DNA of 64,000 nucleotides from Bacteroidota bacterium (GTDB lineage Bacteria; Bacteroidota; Bacteroidia; Palsa-965): NCBI GenBank assembly GCA_020402865.1, contig JADBYT010000019.1, positions 132,622 to 196,621 of the forward strand, read 5' to 3'. Shown piece by piece: positions 9,907 to 18,705 of this stretch (position 1 is its first letter; each line of letters starts with the position of its first letter). The notes under the pieces were generated by a model. It saw only the letters and a program-made list of their open reading frames with translations, ran no database searches and was not told where the DNA came from. The position numbers and the translations under genes were made by a program.

Positions 9907-10588
9907 ATGAAATATAGCGACTTTGCCAACGTAATGACCAACGCCCGAATGAACCGCTATCTATTAGCATGTGGTGGCAATACTCGCAAGGCAATGACAC
10001 TTTTATAGAAAGAATTTGCAACTCACACAAGAGCTATTTACGGTTATCAGTTGTTTTGAAGTAGCATTAAGAAATGCCATAGATGAGACCATTACCCCTT
10101 CTTTAGGTAACGACTGGTTGAGAAATGCAGCTTCTGTAGGTGGAGCATTTGATACTCCAAGGTGCCGCTTAACAAGAGATAACATTAATGATGCGATAAA
10201 TAAATTACATACCTATAGTCATTTTAAGTTGGTAGCAGAACTTGGATTTGGATTTTGGCGTTTTATGTTTGCCCAACATCAGTTTAATGCCACAGGACGA
10301 ATATTGTTGCGAGTATTTCCGTCAAAACCAACATCAACACCTGCCATACAATACAACAACACTTATATATTTAACCAGTTGGCTCAACTAAATGGTATTA
10401 GAAACAGAATGGCACACCACGAACCTATCTGCTTTTTACCAGGAAATTCTATAAAAGACACTACATACGCAAGACAACACTATAATTTAATCTTACAACT
10501 TTTTCAGTGGATGCAAATTGATGAAGCGGCATTACTTTATGGTTTAGACCATATAAATACCGTTTGCAACGAAATCGACAATTTATAG
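9907..10588 (+). pseudogene. Abi-family (HEPN) protein with a +1 frameshift
   Basis: The 5' part (ATG 9907) reads NRYLLACGGNTRKAMTL and then stops at TAG 10006. Removing one T from the TTTT run at 10001-10004 restores YRKNLQLTQELF and joins the downstream frame (10016 to 10588) ending in IDNL. The whole matches the Abi_2/AbiD-F family, with SCFEVALRNAID early and RNRMAHHE (R-x4-H HEPN motif) late. These are abortive-infection RNases. The restored product is about 226 residues, somewhat short for the family. The slip is in a short homopolymer, so sequencing error, programmed slippage or decay are all possible. Confidence 0.8.
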
Positions 10589-10628
10589 CTCAAAATAAAT
10601 GAACAAATACTCAAAGAAAGAAACCACT

Positions 10629-10760
10629 GGCAAGCACACGGGATTTGCGTCAGGCGGGGTGACGAGCAAACTTGGAGCTTTGTGCTTCTATTCAAATTCA
10701 GTGCAGGTTGATAGTTTTGTGCTCCAAAATCCACCACTGCGCCAAGCGCCAAACCGTTAC
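10629..10760. repeat. attC-like imperfect inverted repeat, copy 2
   Basis: CACGGGATTTGCGTCAG (10637-10653) matches CACGGGTTTTGCGTTAG of copy 1 at 15 of 17 positions, and the right end GCCAAGC..AAACCGTTA (10741-10759) also resembles copy 1. The middle is different but contains an inner TTGGAGC/GCTCCAA pair. It lies 40 nt after the Abi frame, so each accessory gene is followed by one copy. Confidence 0.65.
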
Positions 10761-10775
10761 CAACAAGCACAAAAA

Positions 10776-10800
10776 AAGCCGGAGCAAAACACTCCGGCTT
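10776..10800 (-). terminator. Terminator for the GRDP-like gene
   Basis: AAGCCGGAG and CTCCGGCTT form a 9-bp stem with a 7-nt loop. The A-run at 10771-10777 becomes the U-tail on the minus strand, serving the leftward gene. Confidence 0.85.
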
Positions 10801-10822
10801 CATTATACATCTATCATTCACC

Positions 10823-11302
10823 TCACACCACCATCAGCATAGGCCGGCCGAAGAGTTCGGCGTAGCGTTCGCGGGTTTTGTTGATGCCGGCGTGGGCGGG
10901 TTTTTGCAGTTCCTGATCGCGCAGGCCAACCACGGGAAAATCGGGCGGAAGGTGGCCGAACATGGCCATGCAATCGTTGCGGTAGTTCATGGGTTCCGAC
11001 TGGTGGTATTGCCACATGGTGTACATGTCGGGTGTGGGATATACACCGGGGCCGTAGCGGAGGTAGAGTTGCAGAAAGCGTTTGTATTCCACTTCCGCGT
11101 CGTCGCACTTTTCGGCCGACCAGTTTTCACCTTCTTCGGAGGAGCAGAGTTTGCATTTAATGCTTTCAAGATCAACCGAAGCGATGCGTGGATCTATGCC
11201 GCACACGTCGATGAGCCATTCAATGCGATCTTTCGAAATCGTTTTTTGCGCCCGCAACGAATGCTGGGAGTTGCTGTACACGCGTTTAAATGCAGAACTC
11301 AT
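10823..11302 (-). CDS. Glycine-rich-domain-like (GRDP/DUF1399-type) protein
   Basis: 159 residues, no signal peptide, so cytoplasmic. The C-terminal half carries the pattern YKRFLQLYLRYGP, then PTPDMYTMWQYHQ and NYRNDCMAMFGHLPPDFP, matching the conserved Tyr-Arg-Phe-Leu and Trp-x-x-His blocks of GRDP-like proteins, a family better known from plants and fungi and of unclear biochemical role in bacteria. A TATCTTTG box (11338-11345) lies 35 nt before the start and a terminator follows the stop, so it is a single-gene unit. Confidence 0.72.
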   Translation of the reverse strand: MSSAFKRVYSNSQHSLRAQKTISKDRIEWLIDVCGIDPRIASVDLESIKCKLCSSEEGENWSAEKCDDAEVEYKRFLQLYLRYGPGVYPTPDMYTMWQYHQSEPMNYRNDCMAMFGHLPPDFPVVGLRDQELQKPAHAGINKTRERYAELFGRPMLMVV

Positions 11303-11337
11303 AAGTAGGGGATTTCTTTACAGTGTAGGGTATTCCG

Positions 11338-11345
11338 CAAAGATA
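11338..11345 (-). promoter_or_regulatory. -7 box TATCTTTG of GRDP-like gene
   Basis: Exact TAnnTTTG match on the minus strand, 35 nt before the ATG at 11302. Confidence 0.55.
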
Positions 11346-11611
11346 ATGGTGTAATGAAGAAATCCCGCCAGTGGTTTTGGCGCAGCATGATCCTTTTTCA
11401 GGACAATTACCGGGGTGGGTCTTTTCAATTACTTTCATTATGCAGAGGTGGTTATTTTTACGATATTATAAAGACTTTGTTACGATTGCAAGTATTTTTT
11501 ATAACAATTTCTTTAAATTGGTGTTTCAACACCTTATAAATGAGGTTGTCTGATTAACAAATATCCACTGGCAAACCCGTAGAATCAAGGGCTTTTTTAC
11601 CTGAATTACAT

Positions 11612-11640
11612 GAATAAACGCCGGGGGAAGGCGCTTATTT
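11612..11640 (-). terminator. Weak terminator candidate for ruvX
   Basis: On the minus strand AAGCGCC pairs with GGCGTTT (one G-U) around a TTCCCCC loop; the U-tail is poor. Confidence 0.4.
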
Positions 11641-11678
11641 TGTCGGAAAAAAAATGCAGGTAGTTACATTAATTCTAT

Positions 11679-12092
11679 TTACATGCGACTGTCCATGTAA
11701 TTCTGAAGCAGAATTACGGCGCTTACCTCGTCGATCAGTGCCTTGTTTTGCCGGTCTTTGCGGCCCAGGCCGGAGTCGATAAGGCTTTGGAAGGCCATTT
11801 TGGAGGTAAATCGTTCGTCGATGCGCTGCACGGGAATAAGGGGGAATTGTTTGCGCAGGTGTTTTACGAAGGCTTCCACATGCTGTGTGGCATCGGTAGG
11901 CTGGCCGTTGAGGCGTTTGGGTTCGCCCACCACAAAGGTTTCTACGGTTTCGCGGTTGAGGTAACCGGCCAGCCAGGCCAGTATGTCTTTGCTGTGCACG
12001 GTGGTAAGGCCGGTGGCAATGAGTTGCATGGGATCGCTTACGGCAATGCCGCAGCGTTTGGTTCCATAATCAATTGCCAGCAAACGAGCCAT
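11679..12092 (-). CDS. ruvX: RuvX/YqgF putative pre-16S rRNA nuclease
   Basis: 137 residues. The RNase H-like fold is marked by AIDYGTKRCGIAVSD near the N-terminus, VVGEPKRLNG, RIDERFTS and a final DEVSAVILLQNY. The three acidic residues of the family (Asp of IDYG, Glu of DERF, Asp of DEVSA) are present. The family processes 16S rRNA 5' ends and was also named a Holliday junction resolvase. TATCTTTG (12097-12104) ends 4 nt before the ATG, suggesting a leaderless transcript. Confidence 0.95.
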   Translation of the reverse strand: MARLLAIDYGTKRCGIAVSDPMQLIATGLTTVHSKDILAWLAGYLNRETVETFVVGEPKRLNGQPTDATQHVEAFVKHLRKQFPLIPVQRIDERFTSKMAFQSLIDSGLGRKDRQNKALIDEVSAVILLQNYMDSRM

Positions 12093-12096
12093 GCGG

Positions 12097-12104
12097 CAAA
12101 GATA
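12097..12104 (-). promoter_or_regulatory. -7 box TATCTTTG of ruvX
   Basis: Exact TAnnTTTG match; 4 nt separate it from the ruvX ATG. Confidence 0.6.
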
Positions 12105-12203
12105 AGCTGCTGCGGCGGTGGAAAAAATTAATAGTAAAAACCAGTGTTAATTATGGCAGGGCGGCTCAGGCATACTACCTTCGCAGCCTAGCTTACACAA
12201 ACC

Positions 12204-13013
12204 ATGCAACAGTTTATCGAAGAAATCTGGGAAAACCGCAGCCTGCTGGCCAATGCCGATGCCCAATCCGTAATTCACGATGTGGTAGAATCGCTCGACA
12301 AGGGCCTGCTGCGCGTGGCAGAGCCGCTGAGCGATGGCAGCTGGCGCGTGAATGACTGGGTGAAGAAAGCAGTAATTATGTATTTCCCCATCCGGCAAAT
12401 GGAAACGATGGAAGCCGGTCCGCTTGAATTTTACGATAAAATGCCGCTCAAACGTAATTACAAGGAACTTGGCGTGCGTGTGGTGCCTCACGCGGTGGCC
12501 CGTCACGGCGCGTTTCTGGCCAAAGGTGTAATACTCATGCCCAGCTACGTAAACATTGGGGCGTATGTGGACAGCGGCACCATGGTGGATACCTGGGCTA
12601 CTGTAGGCTCGTGTGCACAAATCGGCAAAAACGTACACCTGAGCGGCGGCGTGGGCATTGGCGGTGTGCTGGAACCCGTGCAGGCGGCGCCGGTGATTAT
12701 TGAAGACGGTGCTTTTGTGGGTTCGCGCTGCATTGTGGTGGAAGGTGTGCGTGTGGGCCGCGAAGCGGTGCTGGGCGCCAACGTGGTGCTTACGGCTTCT
12801 ACCAAAATTATCGACGTAACCGGCAGCACGCCGGTAGAGCATAAAGGCTTTGTGCCCGAGCGTTCGGTGGTTATTCCTGGCAGCTACACCAAAGCATTTC
12901 CCGCCGGCGACTATCAGGTGCCCTGCGCGCTCATTATCGGTCAGCGCAAGGCCAGCACGGATCTTAAAACCTCGCTCAACGATGCCCTGCGCGATTTCAG
13001 CGTAGCGGTGTAA
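12204..13013 (+). CDS. dapD: Tetrahydrodipicolinate N-succinyltransferase
   Basis: 269 residues, the usual DapD length. A helical N-terminal domain is followed by left-handed beta-helix hexapeptides (residues about 100-220) including MPSYVNIGAYVDSGTMVDTW and GVGIGGVLEPVQAAPVIIED. It transfers succinyl from succinyl-CoA to tetrahydrodipicolinate in lysine and diaminopimelate synthesis. TACCTTCG, one base off the -7 consensus, lies near 12176. The GT9 gene starts 16 nt after its stop. Confidence 0.97.
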   Translation: MQQFIEEIWENRSLLANADAQSVIHDVVESLDKGLLRVAEPLSDGSWRVNDWVKKAVIMYFPIRQMETMEAGPLEFYDKMPLKRNYKELGVRVVPHAVARHGAFLAKGVILMPSYVNIGAYVDSGTMVDTWATVGSCAQIGKNVHLSGGVGIGGVLEPVQAAPVIIEDGAFVGSRCIVVEGVRVGREAVLGANVVLTASTKIIDVTGSTPVEHKGFVPERSVVIPGSYTKAFPAGDYQVPCALIIGQRKASTDLKTSLNDALRDFSVAV

Positions 13014-13029
13014 ATTAACTTCCGGCACC

Positions 13030-14034
13030 GTGAGCTCCGCAGCCCTGCAACGCATACTCATTATCCAAACCGCCTTTACCGGCGATGTGGTGCTGGCTAC
13101 GCCTGTGGCCGAAAAGCTGCACCGGCATTATCCCGGTGCTGAAATTGATATGCTGGTGCGAAAAGGAAATGAAGGCTTGCTGGCCGGGCATCCGTTTCTG
13201 CATCAGGTGCTGGTGTGGAACAAAAAAGAAGGCAAGCTGCGCAACCTCTGGAAAATGCTCCGGCAAATCCGTAAGCGCAGATACGATGTAGTGGTTAACC
13301 TTCACCGCTTTGCCTCGTCGGGCATTCTGGTCGGTTTTTCGGGCGCAGGGCAGCGCATTGGTTTTGATAAAAATCCGCTGAGCTGGCGCTACACCCGCGC
13401 CTTGCCGCACGAAATAGGCACCGGCCGCCACGAAATACGCCGCAACCTCGATCTCATTGTACACCTTACCGATGATGAGCCGCAGGCACCGAGGCTTTAT
13501 CCCACCGCGGCCGACGAAAAAGCGGTTTCGTTTCACAAGCAGGCCGGGCCGTATATCTGCATCGCGCCGGCATCGGTGTGGTTTACCAAGCAGTGGCCGG
13601 CCTCGCAGTGGCTCAAACTCATTGCGCTGGTGCCTGCACAATACCGTATTTACCTGCTCGGCGCACCCGGCGATAATGAGCTTTGTGAGAAAATCCGACG
13701 CGATTCGGGCCGTGCGCAGGTAATGAACATGGCGGGGCAACTCAGCTTTTTGCAGTCGGTATCCATGATCCGCGATGCGGCCATGAACTATGTAAACGAC
13801 TCTGCCCCGCTGCATTTTGCCTCGGCAGCTGATGCTAAAGTAACTGCCGTGTTTTGCTCCACCGTGCCTGCGTTTGGCTTTGGCCCGGTATCGCCGCAGT
13901 CGCGCGTGGTGGAAGTGGCCGAAAAGTTAAACTGCCGCCCCTGCGGACTGCACGGCCACGCTTCCTGTCCCGAGGCACATTTTAATTGTGCACTGAAAAT
14001 TGACCCGGCAGTGGTGCTGGGCGAGTTACAGTAA
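13030..14034 (+). CDS. Glycosyltransferase family 9 (heptosyltransferase-like)
   Basis: 334 residues, GTG start. The N-terminus RILIIQTAFTGDVVLATPVAEKL is the nucleotide-sugar binding entry of GT9 enzymes, and the C-terminal half contains YICIAPASVWFTKQWP and VNDSAPLHFASAADAKVTAVF, where the conserved Asp-Ser-Ala-Pro-x-His lies. GT9 enzymes add heptose to lipopolysaccharide inner core at the inner membrane. The exact acceptor is unknown. It closely follows dapD and ends 10 nt before the convergent maf gene. Confidence 0.9.
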   Translation: MSSAALQRILIIQTAFTGDVVLATPVAEKLHRHYPGAEIDMLVRKGNEGLLAGHPFLHQVLVWNKKEGKLRNLWKMLRQIRKRRYDVVVNLHRFASSGILVGFSGAGQRIGFDKNPLSWRYTRALPHEIGTGRHEIRRNLDLIVHLTDDEPQAPRLYPTAADEKAVSFHKQAGPYICIAPASVWFTKQWPASQWLKLIALVPAQYRIYLLGAPGDNELCEKIRRDSGRAQVMNMAGQLSFLQSVSMIRDAAMNYVNDSAPLHFASAADAKVTAVFCSTVPAFGFGPVSPQSRVVEVAEKLNCRPCGLHGHASCPEAHFNCALKIDPAVVLGELQ

Positions 14035-14044
14035 AAAATCAGGA

Positions 14045-14629
14045 TTACACCCAGCCCGCCAGCTTTTCATACACTTCTTTCACCGGCAACCCCATCACAT
14101 TAAAATACGAGCCGTCAATACGCTCCATGCCGATGTAGCCGATCCACTCCTGTGCGCCGTAAGCACCGGCTTTGTCGTAGGGCTGGTACTTATCTACATA
14201 GTATTCAATTTCCTCTTCTTTCAGCACCCTGAACCATACGTCGGTGCGGGCTACAAGGTATTCTTCACGCACAGATGAGCGTATGCACACGCCGGTATAT
14301 ACTTCGTGGCGGCTGCCTGAGAGTTCGCGAAGCATGAGCAGGGCTTCGTGGCGGCTTTCGGGTTTGTTGAGCACGTGGCCGTTTATCCACACCACTGTAT
14401 CGGCTGTAATTACTAACGTATCGGGCGCGAGATCGCCTTCAAAGGCATCGGCTTTTTTGCGGCAGAGGTAGAGCGGAATTTCACCGGCCTGCAGGTGAGC
14501 GGGGAAACTTTCGTCCACCTCTTTTGTAATGAGTTCGAACGGTATGCCCAGTTCGCGGAGCAGTTGCTGGCGGCGCGGCGATTTTGACGCTAAAATGAAG
14601 CGGAAACGGCTCAGTCGTTCGGGATGCAT
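14045..14629 (-). CDS. maf: Maf-like nucleoside triphosphate pyrophosphatase
   Basis: 194 residues. FILASKSPRRQQLLRELG near the start, KEVDESFP, and VITADTVVW are the conserved Maf blocks. Maf enzymes hydrolyse dTTP, UTP and modified nucleotides to the monophosphate, a housekeeping function that also limits cell division. The start overlaps the stop of the prenyltransferase gene by 1 nt (TGATG), so translation is probably coupled. Confidence 0.95.
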   Translation of the reverse strand: MHPERLSRFRFILASKSPRRQQLLRELGIPFELITKEVDESFPAHLQAGEIPLYLCRKKADAFEGDLAPDTLVITADTVVWINGHVLNKPESRHEALLMLRELSGSRHEVYTGVCIRSSVREEYLVARTDVWFRVLKEEEIEYYVDKYQPYDKAGAYGAQEWIGYIGMERIDGSYFNVMGLPVKEVYEKLAGWV

Positions 14630-15642
14630 CAGGCTGTAAGAACTGTTTTTGTAATTTCCTTAATTCCGTAGGCGTAAATAAACAGGTAGGAAATACCACC
14701 AATCATCACCAGTTTGATGAGCAGGCTGATGCGGCGCCAGTGACGCTTACCTGCTGCTTTCAGCGTGAGCCACACAATAGCCGCCAGCGGCATCTGCACC
14801 AGCAGGAGCAAATAACCAAATGACAACCAGTCGGCACTTTGCGCCATGCTGAACTGAATAAAGCCGAGCATGAGCATCACTGAAAATGCGGTAGCGGCCA
14901 TAATCCATTTGGTGGGTGCAATGCCCAGTACAATAGGCACGGTGCGGCAGCCATAGGCAAGATCGCCCTCGTAGTCTTCGGTGTCTTTAATCATTTCGCG
15001 CAGCAGCGAAATGAGAAACGCAAACAGTGCATAAGCCAGACCGATATTCAGAATCGGTTCGAGGCTGTACAGTTTTTTTTCGATGAGAATGGGATACGTT
15101 TCCGCTACTGTGCGGTGTACACCGGGTAGTTCAAACAACAGTACCAGTAAGGTAACCAGTGCCGATAACAGCGCAATAACCAGATTGCCGATAAGGAACT
15201 GGCGTTTGAGGCTTGTGGAATAGAACCAAAGCAGGGCAGGAGCGGTAACAAATAAAAACGAACCAACTCTGAACTGGTCGTATTTCCACGAAAGCCAGAT
15301 GCCGATTCCTGCACCAAGTATATTAATAACCATGTGCGCGCCCATAGCTACACGGCGTTTTATGGTTTTTCCCACCACATTTTCGTCGGGGCGGTTTACC
15401 TCATCAATCCGCACATCAAAGTAATCGTTAATAATATAACCGGCTGCAGCAATCATAACCGTGGCCAGCACAAGCAGGAAGAAATCAAGCTCGTTCATGT
15501 GACTGGCCGGGAGCAGATCAAGATCTGTATCTACGCGGTGTAAATTGAGTGTGGGGAGAATAAGGCACCACCGCAGCATATATTGCGTAAAGGCAATAAT
15601 GAGCAAATTGGGCAAACGGATAAGGGTAAGAAAGTGGCGCAT
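14629..15642 (-). CDS. UbiA-family prenyltransferase
   Basis: 337 residues from ATG 15642; the GTG start at 15684 is less likely because a TATTTTTG box lies between. Multiple membrane helices. The two Asp-rich motifs that bind prenyl diphosphate and Mg are present: NDYFDVRIDEVNRPDE and DTEDYEGDLAYGCRTVP. Could be a geranylgeranylglycerol-phosphate transferase-type or a quinone-side enzyme; the sequence does not settle the substrate. Cotranscribed with maf. Confidence 0.88.
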   Translation of the reverse strand: MRHFLTLIRLPNLLIIAFTQYMLRWCLILPTLNLHRVDTDLDLLPASHMNELDFFLLVLATVMIAAAGYIINDYFDVRIDEVNRPDENVVGKTIKRRVAMGAHMVINILGAGIGIWLSWKYDQFRVGSFLFVTAPALLWFYSTSLKRQFLIGNLVIALLSALVTLLVLLFELPGVHRTVAETYPILIEKKLYSLEPILNIGLAYALFAFLISLLREMIKDTEDYEGDLAYGCRTVPIVLGIAPTKWIMAATAFSVMLMLGFIQFSMAQSADWLSFGYLLLLVQMPLAAIVWLTLKAAGKRHWRRISLLIKLVMIGGISYLFIYAYGIKEITKTVLTA

Positions 15643-15648
15643 CAGGCG

Positions 15649-15656
15649 CAAAAATA
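15649..15656 (-). promoter_or_regulatory. -7 box TATTTTTG of the UbiA-family gene
   Basis: Exact TAnnTTTG; 6 nt before ATG 15642, supporting that start. Confidence 0.6.
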
Positions 15657-15700
15657 AGGTAAATTGTGTTTTATCCGCCTGCACCGCATCCGGGCATTGT

Positions 15701-16327
15701 TCAGGGGGTAATATAGAATGATTTGCTGTTTGCAGAAAGCGGGTCGTCCTGTTCGTAGCTGCTGATTAATTTTTCATACTTATTCACCAATAAGTCATTG
15801 TAAGGATCGTTCCACATCATGTTACGGATATTGGCCACTTCGGAATTGTTTCTGTAGTAATGATTAATAAGTGTTTGTCCCGAAACCACATGCAGCATAA
15901 GGCCGATAGCGCCGTAAAAGCCTATGCGCAGCAGCACTTTGGTAAGCAGTGCACGGGTCAGCAGCTTATAAAGTGCCAGCGTAATGAAGAATAATACACT
16001 TGCCACAATAAGGCATAGCGGCAAAAACGAACTGGAAAAACTCCAAAGCATAAGTTTGCTCTGAATGCCAATAAGCAGCAAGGCAACCACCACACCGCCC
16101 GCTGCCGCAACTAATAAATCATGCGCCGAATGCCTGGTGTAAGAAAAATTTCGAAACACAGCCGAAAACGAAAGTCCGCAGAAAAGGAAAAATCCGCTCA
16201 TAAAATAAAACACCGCCAGCAGCGTAATTCCTACAGGGGCAACAACTATTCCGGTCCAGTGGTCGCTGAGAAGTATGCATACGCAAATCAAGGCCACAGT
16301 AATAAGGATAAATTCAGTTTTTTTCAT
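15701..16327 (-). CDS. Membrane protein of unknown function
   Basis: 208 residues with about five hydrophobic segments (residues roughly 5-25, 30-52, 70-88, 95-118, 130-150) and a polar C-terminal tail from about residue 165. No enzyme motif seen. Family not recognised. It stands alone, 58 nt upstream of the UbiA-family start on the same strand. Confidence 0.7.
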   Translation of the reverse strand: MKKTEFILITVALICVCILLSDHWTGIVVAPVGITLLAVFYFMSGFFLFCGLSFSAVFRNFSYTRHSAHDLLVAAAGGVVVALLLIGIQSKLMLWSFSSSFLPLCLIVASVLFFITLALYKLLTRALLTKVLLRIGFYGAIGLMLHVVSGQTLINHYYRNNSEVANIRNMMWNDPYNDLLVNKYEKLISSYEQDDPLSANSKSFYITP

Positions 16328-16466
16328 AACAAATTGTTTTAATATTTACGCTGCATTACAAATATGCACTATAAATAAGGGGTATTAGTGTTAAAATATA
16401 CTATTTAGTACTTCTTATTGTTTTGCTATTAATATGCGGTAATAATGGAAGACAAACGGCAAATAT

Positions 16467-16474
16467 TACCTTTG
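16467..16474 (+). promoter_or_regulatory. -7 box TACCTTTG of the DUF2027-Smr gene
   Basis: Exact TAnnTTTG; 4 nt separate it from the ATG at 16479. Confidence 0.6.
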
Positions 16475-16478
16475 TGGT

Positions 16479-17525
16479 ATGAAATTCAGAAAGGGCGACC
16501 GGGTTCGTTTTCTTAACGAAAAAGGCGAGGGAATAATAAGCCGTTTGCTTGGCGAGGGCATGGCTATGGTTGAAATTGAAGACGGATTTGAGTATCCTTA
16601 CCCCGTGGCGCAGCTTGTGCCTGTAAATCCCATTACAGCGCCCGAGCCTGCTGCCGTGCAGGCTTCGGCTCCTGCGCAAAGCCGTCCGGCTGTGCCCACT
16701 GCGCCGGCTGTGATTAACACACGTTACCCCGACGGAATTTATCTCGCGTTTGTGCCGCAGCATCAGGCTTTTCCCTCGGCCGGTAAAATAGATCTCATTC
16801 TGTTCAACCACAGCACTTACGATATTTACTATACGCTTTCGCTCAAAGACGGAAGCCTGTGGACCTGCATTCAGGCCGGTATGCTGGGGCCGGGGCGGCA
16901 GATTGAGGTGGAAACGCTTACCCCGCAAGACATCGACAACTGGGGCAATATAAAAACCGATGTGCTTTTTTACAGCGACGATGCCTACGAACACCGAGCA
17001 CCTGTGTCCAATCTGCTGCGGCTCAAAGGAACCAAGTTCTTTAAAGACAGTACTTACGGCGAGCACCTGCTCACCGGCAAAAAATCATACGTAGCCGAGC
17101 TGGTGCCGCTTTACGAAAAAGCAGCCCCGGCCGAAGAATCAAAACCCTTCCTCACGCAAGCCGCCCTGCGCGATATGCTCGCCACACAGGAACAGCAGCC
17201 CCAGCGCGGCCATGCATCAAAGCCCGCACTCAAAAATCAGCAGCTGGAAAAAGAAGTTGACCTGCACATCGAAGAGCTGCTCGACAACTGGAACGGCATG
17301 AGCAACGGACAGCTGCTCGATTTACAACTTCGCCGCATGCAGCAGGAACTCGACCAGGCCATGGCCGACCATCTGCAACGCATCGTGTTTATCCATGGCG
17401 TAGGCAACGGCCGCCTCAAAAGCGAAATACGCCGCGTGCTGGGCACCTACAAAGGCATACGCTTTCACGATGCATCCTACCAGCGCTATGGTTTCGGCGC
17501 CACCGAAGTAGTTATTTACGGCTGA
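16479..17525 (+). CDS. DUF2027 protein with C-terminal Smr domain
   Basis: 348 residues. The N-terminal ~55 residues (KFRKGDRVRFLNEKGEGII) form a small barrel-like DUF2027 unit, an Ala/Pro linker follows, and the end is a Smr domain with DLHIEELLDN and IVFIHGVGNGRLKSEIRRVL, the DxH and HGxG signatures of nicking endonucleases. This combination is typical of Bacteroidota. It is expected to be cytoplasmic, with a role in DNA or RNA cleavage inferred from the domain only. Probably a leaderless transcript. Confidence 0.9.
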   Translation: MKFRKGDRVRFLNEKGEGIISRLLGEGMAMVEIEDGFEYPYPVAQLVPVNPITAPEPAAVQASAPAQSRPAVPTAPAVINTRYPDGIYLAFVPQHQAFPSAGKIDLILFNHSTYDIYYTLSLKDGSLWTCIQAGMLGPGRQIEVETLTPQDIDNWGNIKTDVLFYSDDAYEHRAPVSNLLRLKGTKFFKDSTYGEHLLTGKKSYVAELVPLYEKAAPAEESKPFLTQAALRDMLATQEQQPQRGHASKPALKNQQLEKEVDLHIEELLDNWNGMSNGQLLDLQLRRMQQELDQAMADHLQRIVFIHGVGNGRLKSEIRRVLGTYKGIRFHDASYQRYGFGATEVVIYG

Positions 17526-17598
17526 TTGCCGTTTTTTGTCCGGTTGCCAAATCTGCAGGCCGTTTTTCTACGTAGTTAATCACCTACATAAAACGGCA

Positions 17599-18594
17599 AT
17601 GATGAAAAAAACAGCTCAGCTTGCAGCCGGTTTGGCGTTTGCACTTTCGCTATCGGCTCAGGTTCCAAAAAAAGTAGTAGTCGAGCATTTTACCAATACG
17701 CTGTGCAGCGTGTGTGCGTCGCGCAATCCCGGTTTTAATACCAACCTCAACAACCAGAGCGGTGTAATACGCCTCTCCGTGCATCCAAGTTCGCCCTACA
17801 GTGCCTGCGTGCTCAATCAGCACAACGTGGCCGACAACGACGGACGCACCAACTACTACAGCATTTACGGCTCCACGCCGCGCCTTGTTATTCAGGGCAC
17901 AAACATTGCCACTTCGGCCAATTACAGTGCTTCGTCATTGTTTACGCCCTACATCGGACAAACCTCGCCCGCATCCATCCGCATTGTGCAAACACGTTTT
18001 GGCAATGATTCCATCCGCGCAGAAATTATCGTAAAAACCGAAGCCGCACACACACTCGGCAATCTGCAGCTTTTTGTGGCACTGGCCGAAGACACCGTTT
18101 TTTACAACGCACCCAACGGCGAAATACGTCATTACAATGTATTGCGCAAAGCCCTGAGCGGTACTTCCGGCGTTTCACTTAATTTACCCGCAAACATCGG
18201 CGATTCGGTGGTGTTTACATTTTCATCGGCCAATAATCCGGCCTGGAATTTCATGCGCATCAATACCTTTGCAATACTGCAACAGTCGGCCAGCAAAGCC
18301 GTGGTGCAGGCCGAATATTATCCTGCGCAGAATACCTCGCCCAATTCGGTTGCCGAAACACAAGCTCAGAATTTTTCAGTATTCAGCACCGGATTATCAC
18401 TTGTTGTGCGCGATGAGCAGTTTACCACACCACTCACCTTAACACTTTACGACGTATCCGGCAGAATCGTATTGCAGCAAACGCTTCAGCAAGCATACAG
18501 CGAAACAGACTTGTCGGCACTCACCGAAGGAATTTATCTCTACCTGATTACAGAAGACAATAAATTCATTCAGTCAGGTAAAGCAGTCCGCTAA
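17599..18594 (+). CDS. Omp28-like secreted protein with T9SS sorting domain
   Basis: 331 residues from ATG 17599 (17602 is equally possible); the TTG start at 17536 is rejected. Signal peptide MMKKTAQLAAGLAFALSLSAQ. An Omp28-like thioredoxin-fold segment follows, with CSVC at 36-39 (EHFTNTLCSVCASRNPGF), and the last ~80 residues are a T9SS type A sorting domain ending in KAVR. It should be exported and anchored at the surface. The CxxC may be redox-active; target unknown. Confidence 0.85.
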   Translation: MMKKTAQLAAGLAFALSLSAQVPKKVVVEHFTNTLCSVCASRNPGFNTNLNNQSGVIRLSVHPSSPYSACVLNQHNVADNDGRTNYYSIYGSTPRLVIQGTNIATSANYSASSLFTPYIGQTSPASIRIVQTRFGNDSIRAEIIVKTEAAHTLGNLQLFVALAEDTVFYNAPNGEIRHYNVLRKALSGTSGVSLNLPANIGDSVVFTFSSANNPAWNFMRINTFAILQQSASKAVVQAEYYPAQNTSPNSVAETQAQNFSVFSTGLSLVVRDEQFTTPLTLTLYDVSGRIVLQQTLQQAYSETDLSALTEGIYLYLITEDNKFIQSGKAVR

Positions 18595-18621
18595 AGAAAC
18601 CCGTGCTTCGCTCCGCACAAG

Positions 18622-18656
18622 GCGCTTCAGTCTGGAAACAGCGGAGCGCTTTTTTA
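18622..18656 (+). terminator. Terminator of the Omp28-like gene
   Basis: GCGCTTC (18622-18628) pairs with GGAGCGC (18643-18649), with one G-U, and is followed by TTTTTTATTTTG. Confidence 0.8.
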
Positions 18657-18696
18657 TTTTGTAAAATAAATTACAGATGATGAAGAGCTCGTTTAC

Positions 18697-18704
18697 TACC
18701 TTTG
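18697..18704 (+). promoter_or_regulatory. -7 box TACCTTTG of rnpB
   Basis: Exact TAnnTTTG, 5 nt before the 5' strand of RNase P helix P1 at 18709. Confidence 0.6.
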
Positions 18705-18705
18705 C

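Larger units (their letters stand above)
11303..11678. other. AT-rich gap between GRDP-like gene and ruvX
   Basis: Contains the leftward promoter of the GRDP-like gene at its left edge and a weak hairpin near 11612-11640 that could end ruvX. Nothing else recognisable; two overlapping short rightward frames at 11354-11553 lack family features. Confidence 0.6.

Noticed and set aside
9601-10760. CRISPR-like array
   Set aside because: Only two long imperfect inverted repeats about 1 kb apart, with genes between, not short direct repeats with spacers.
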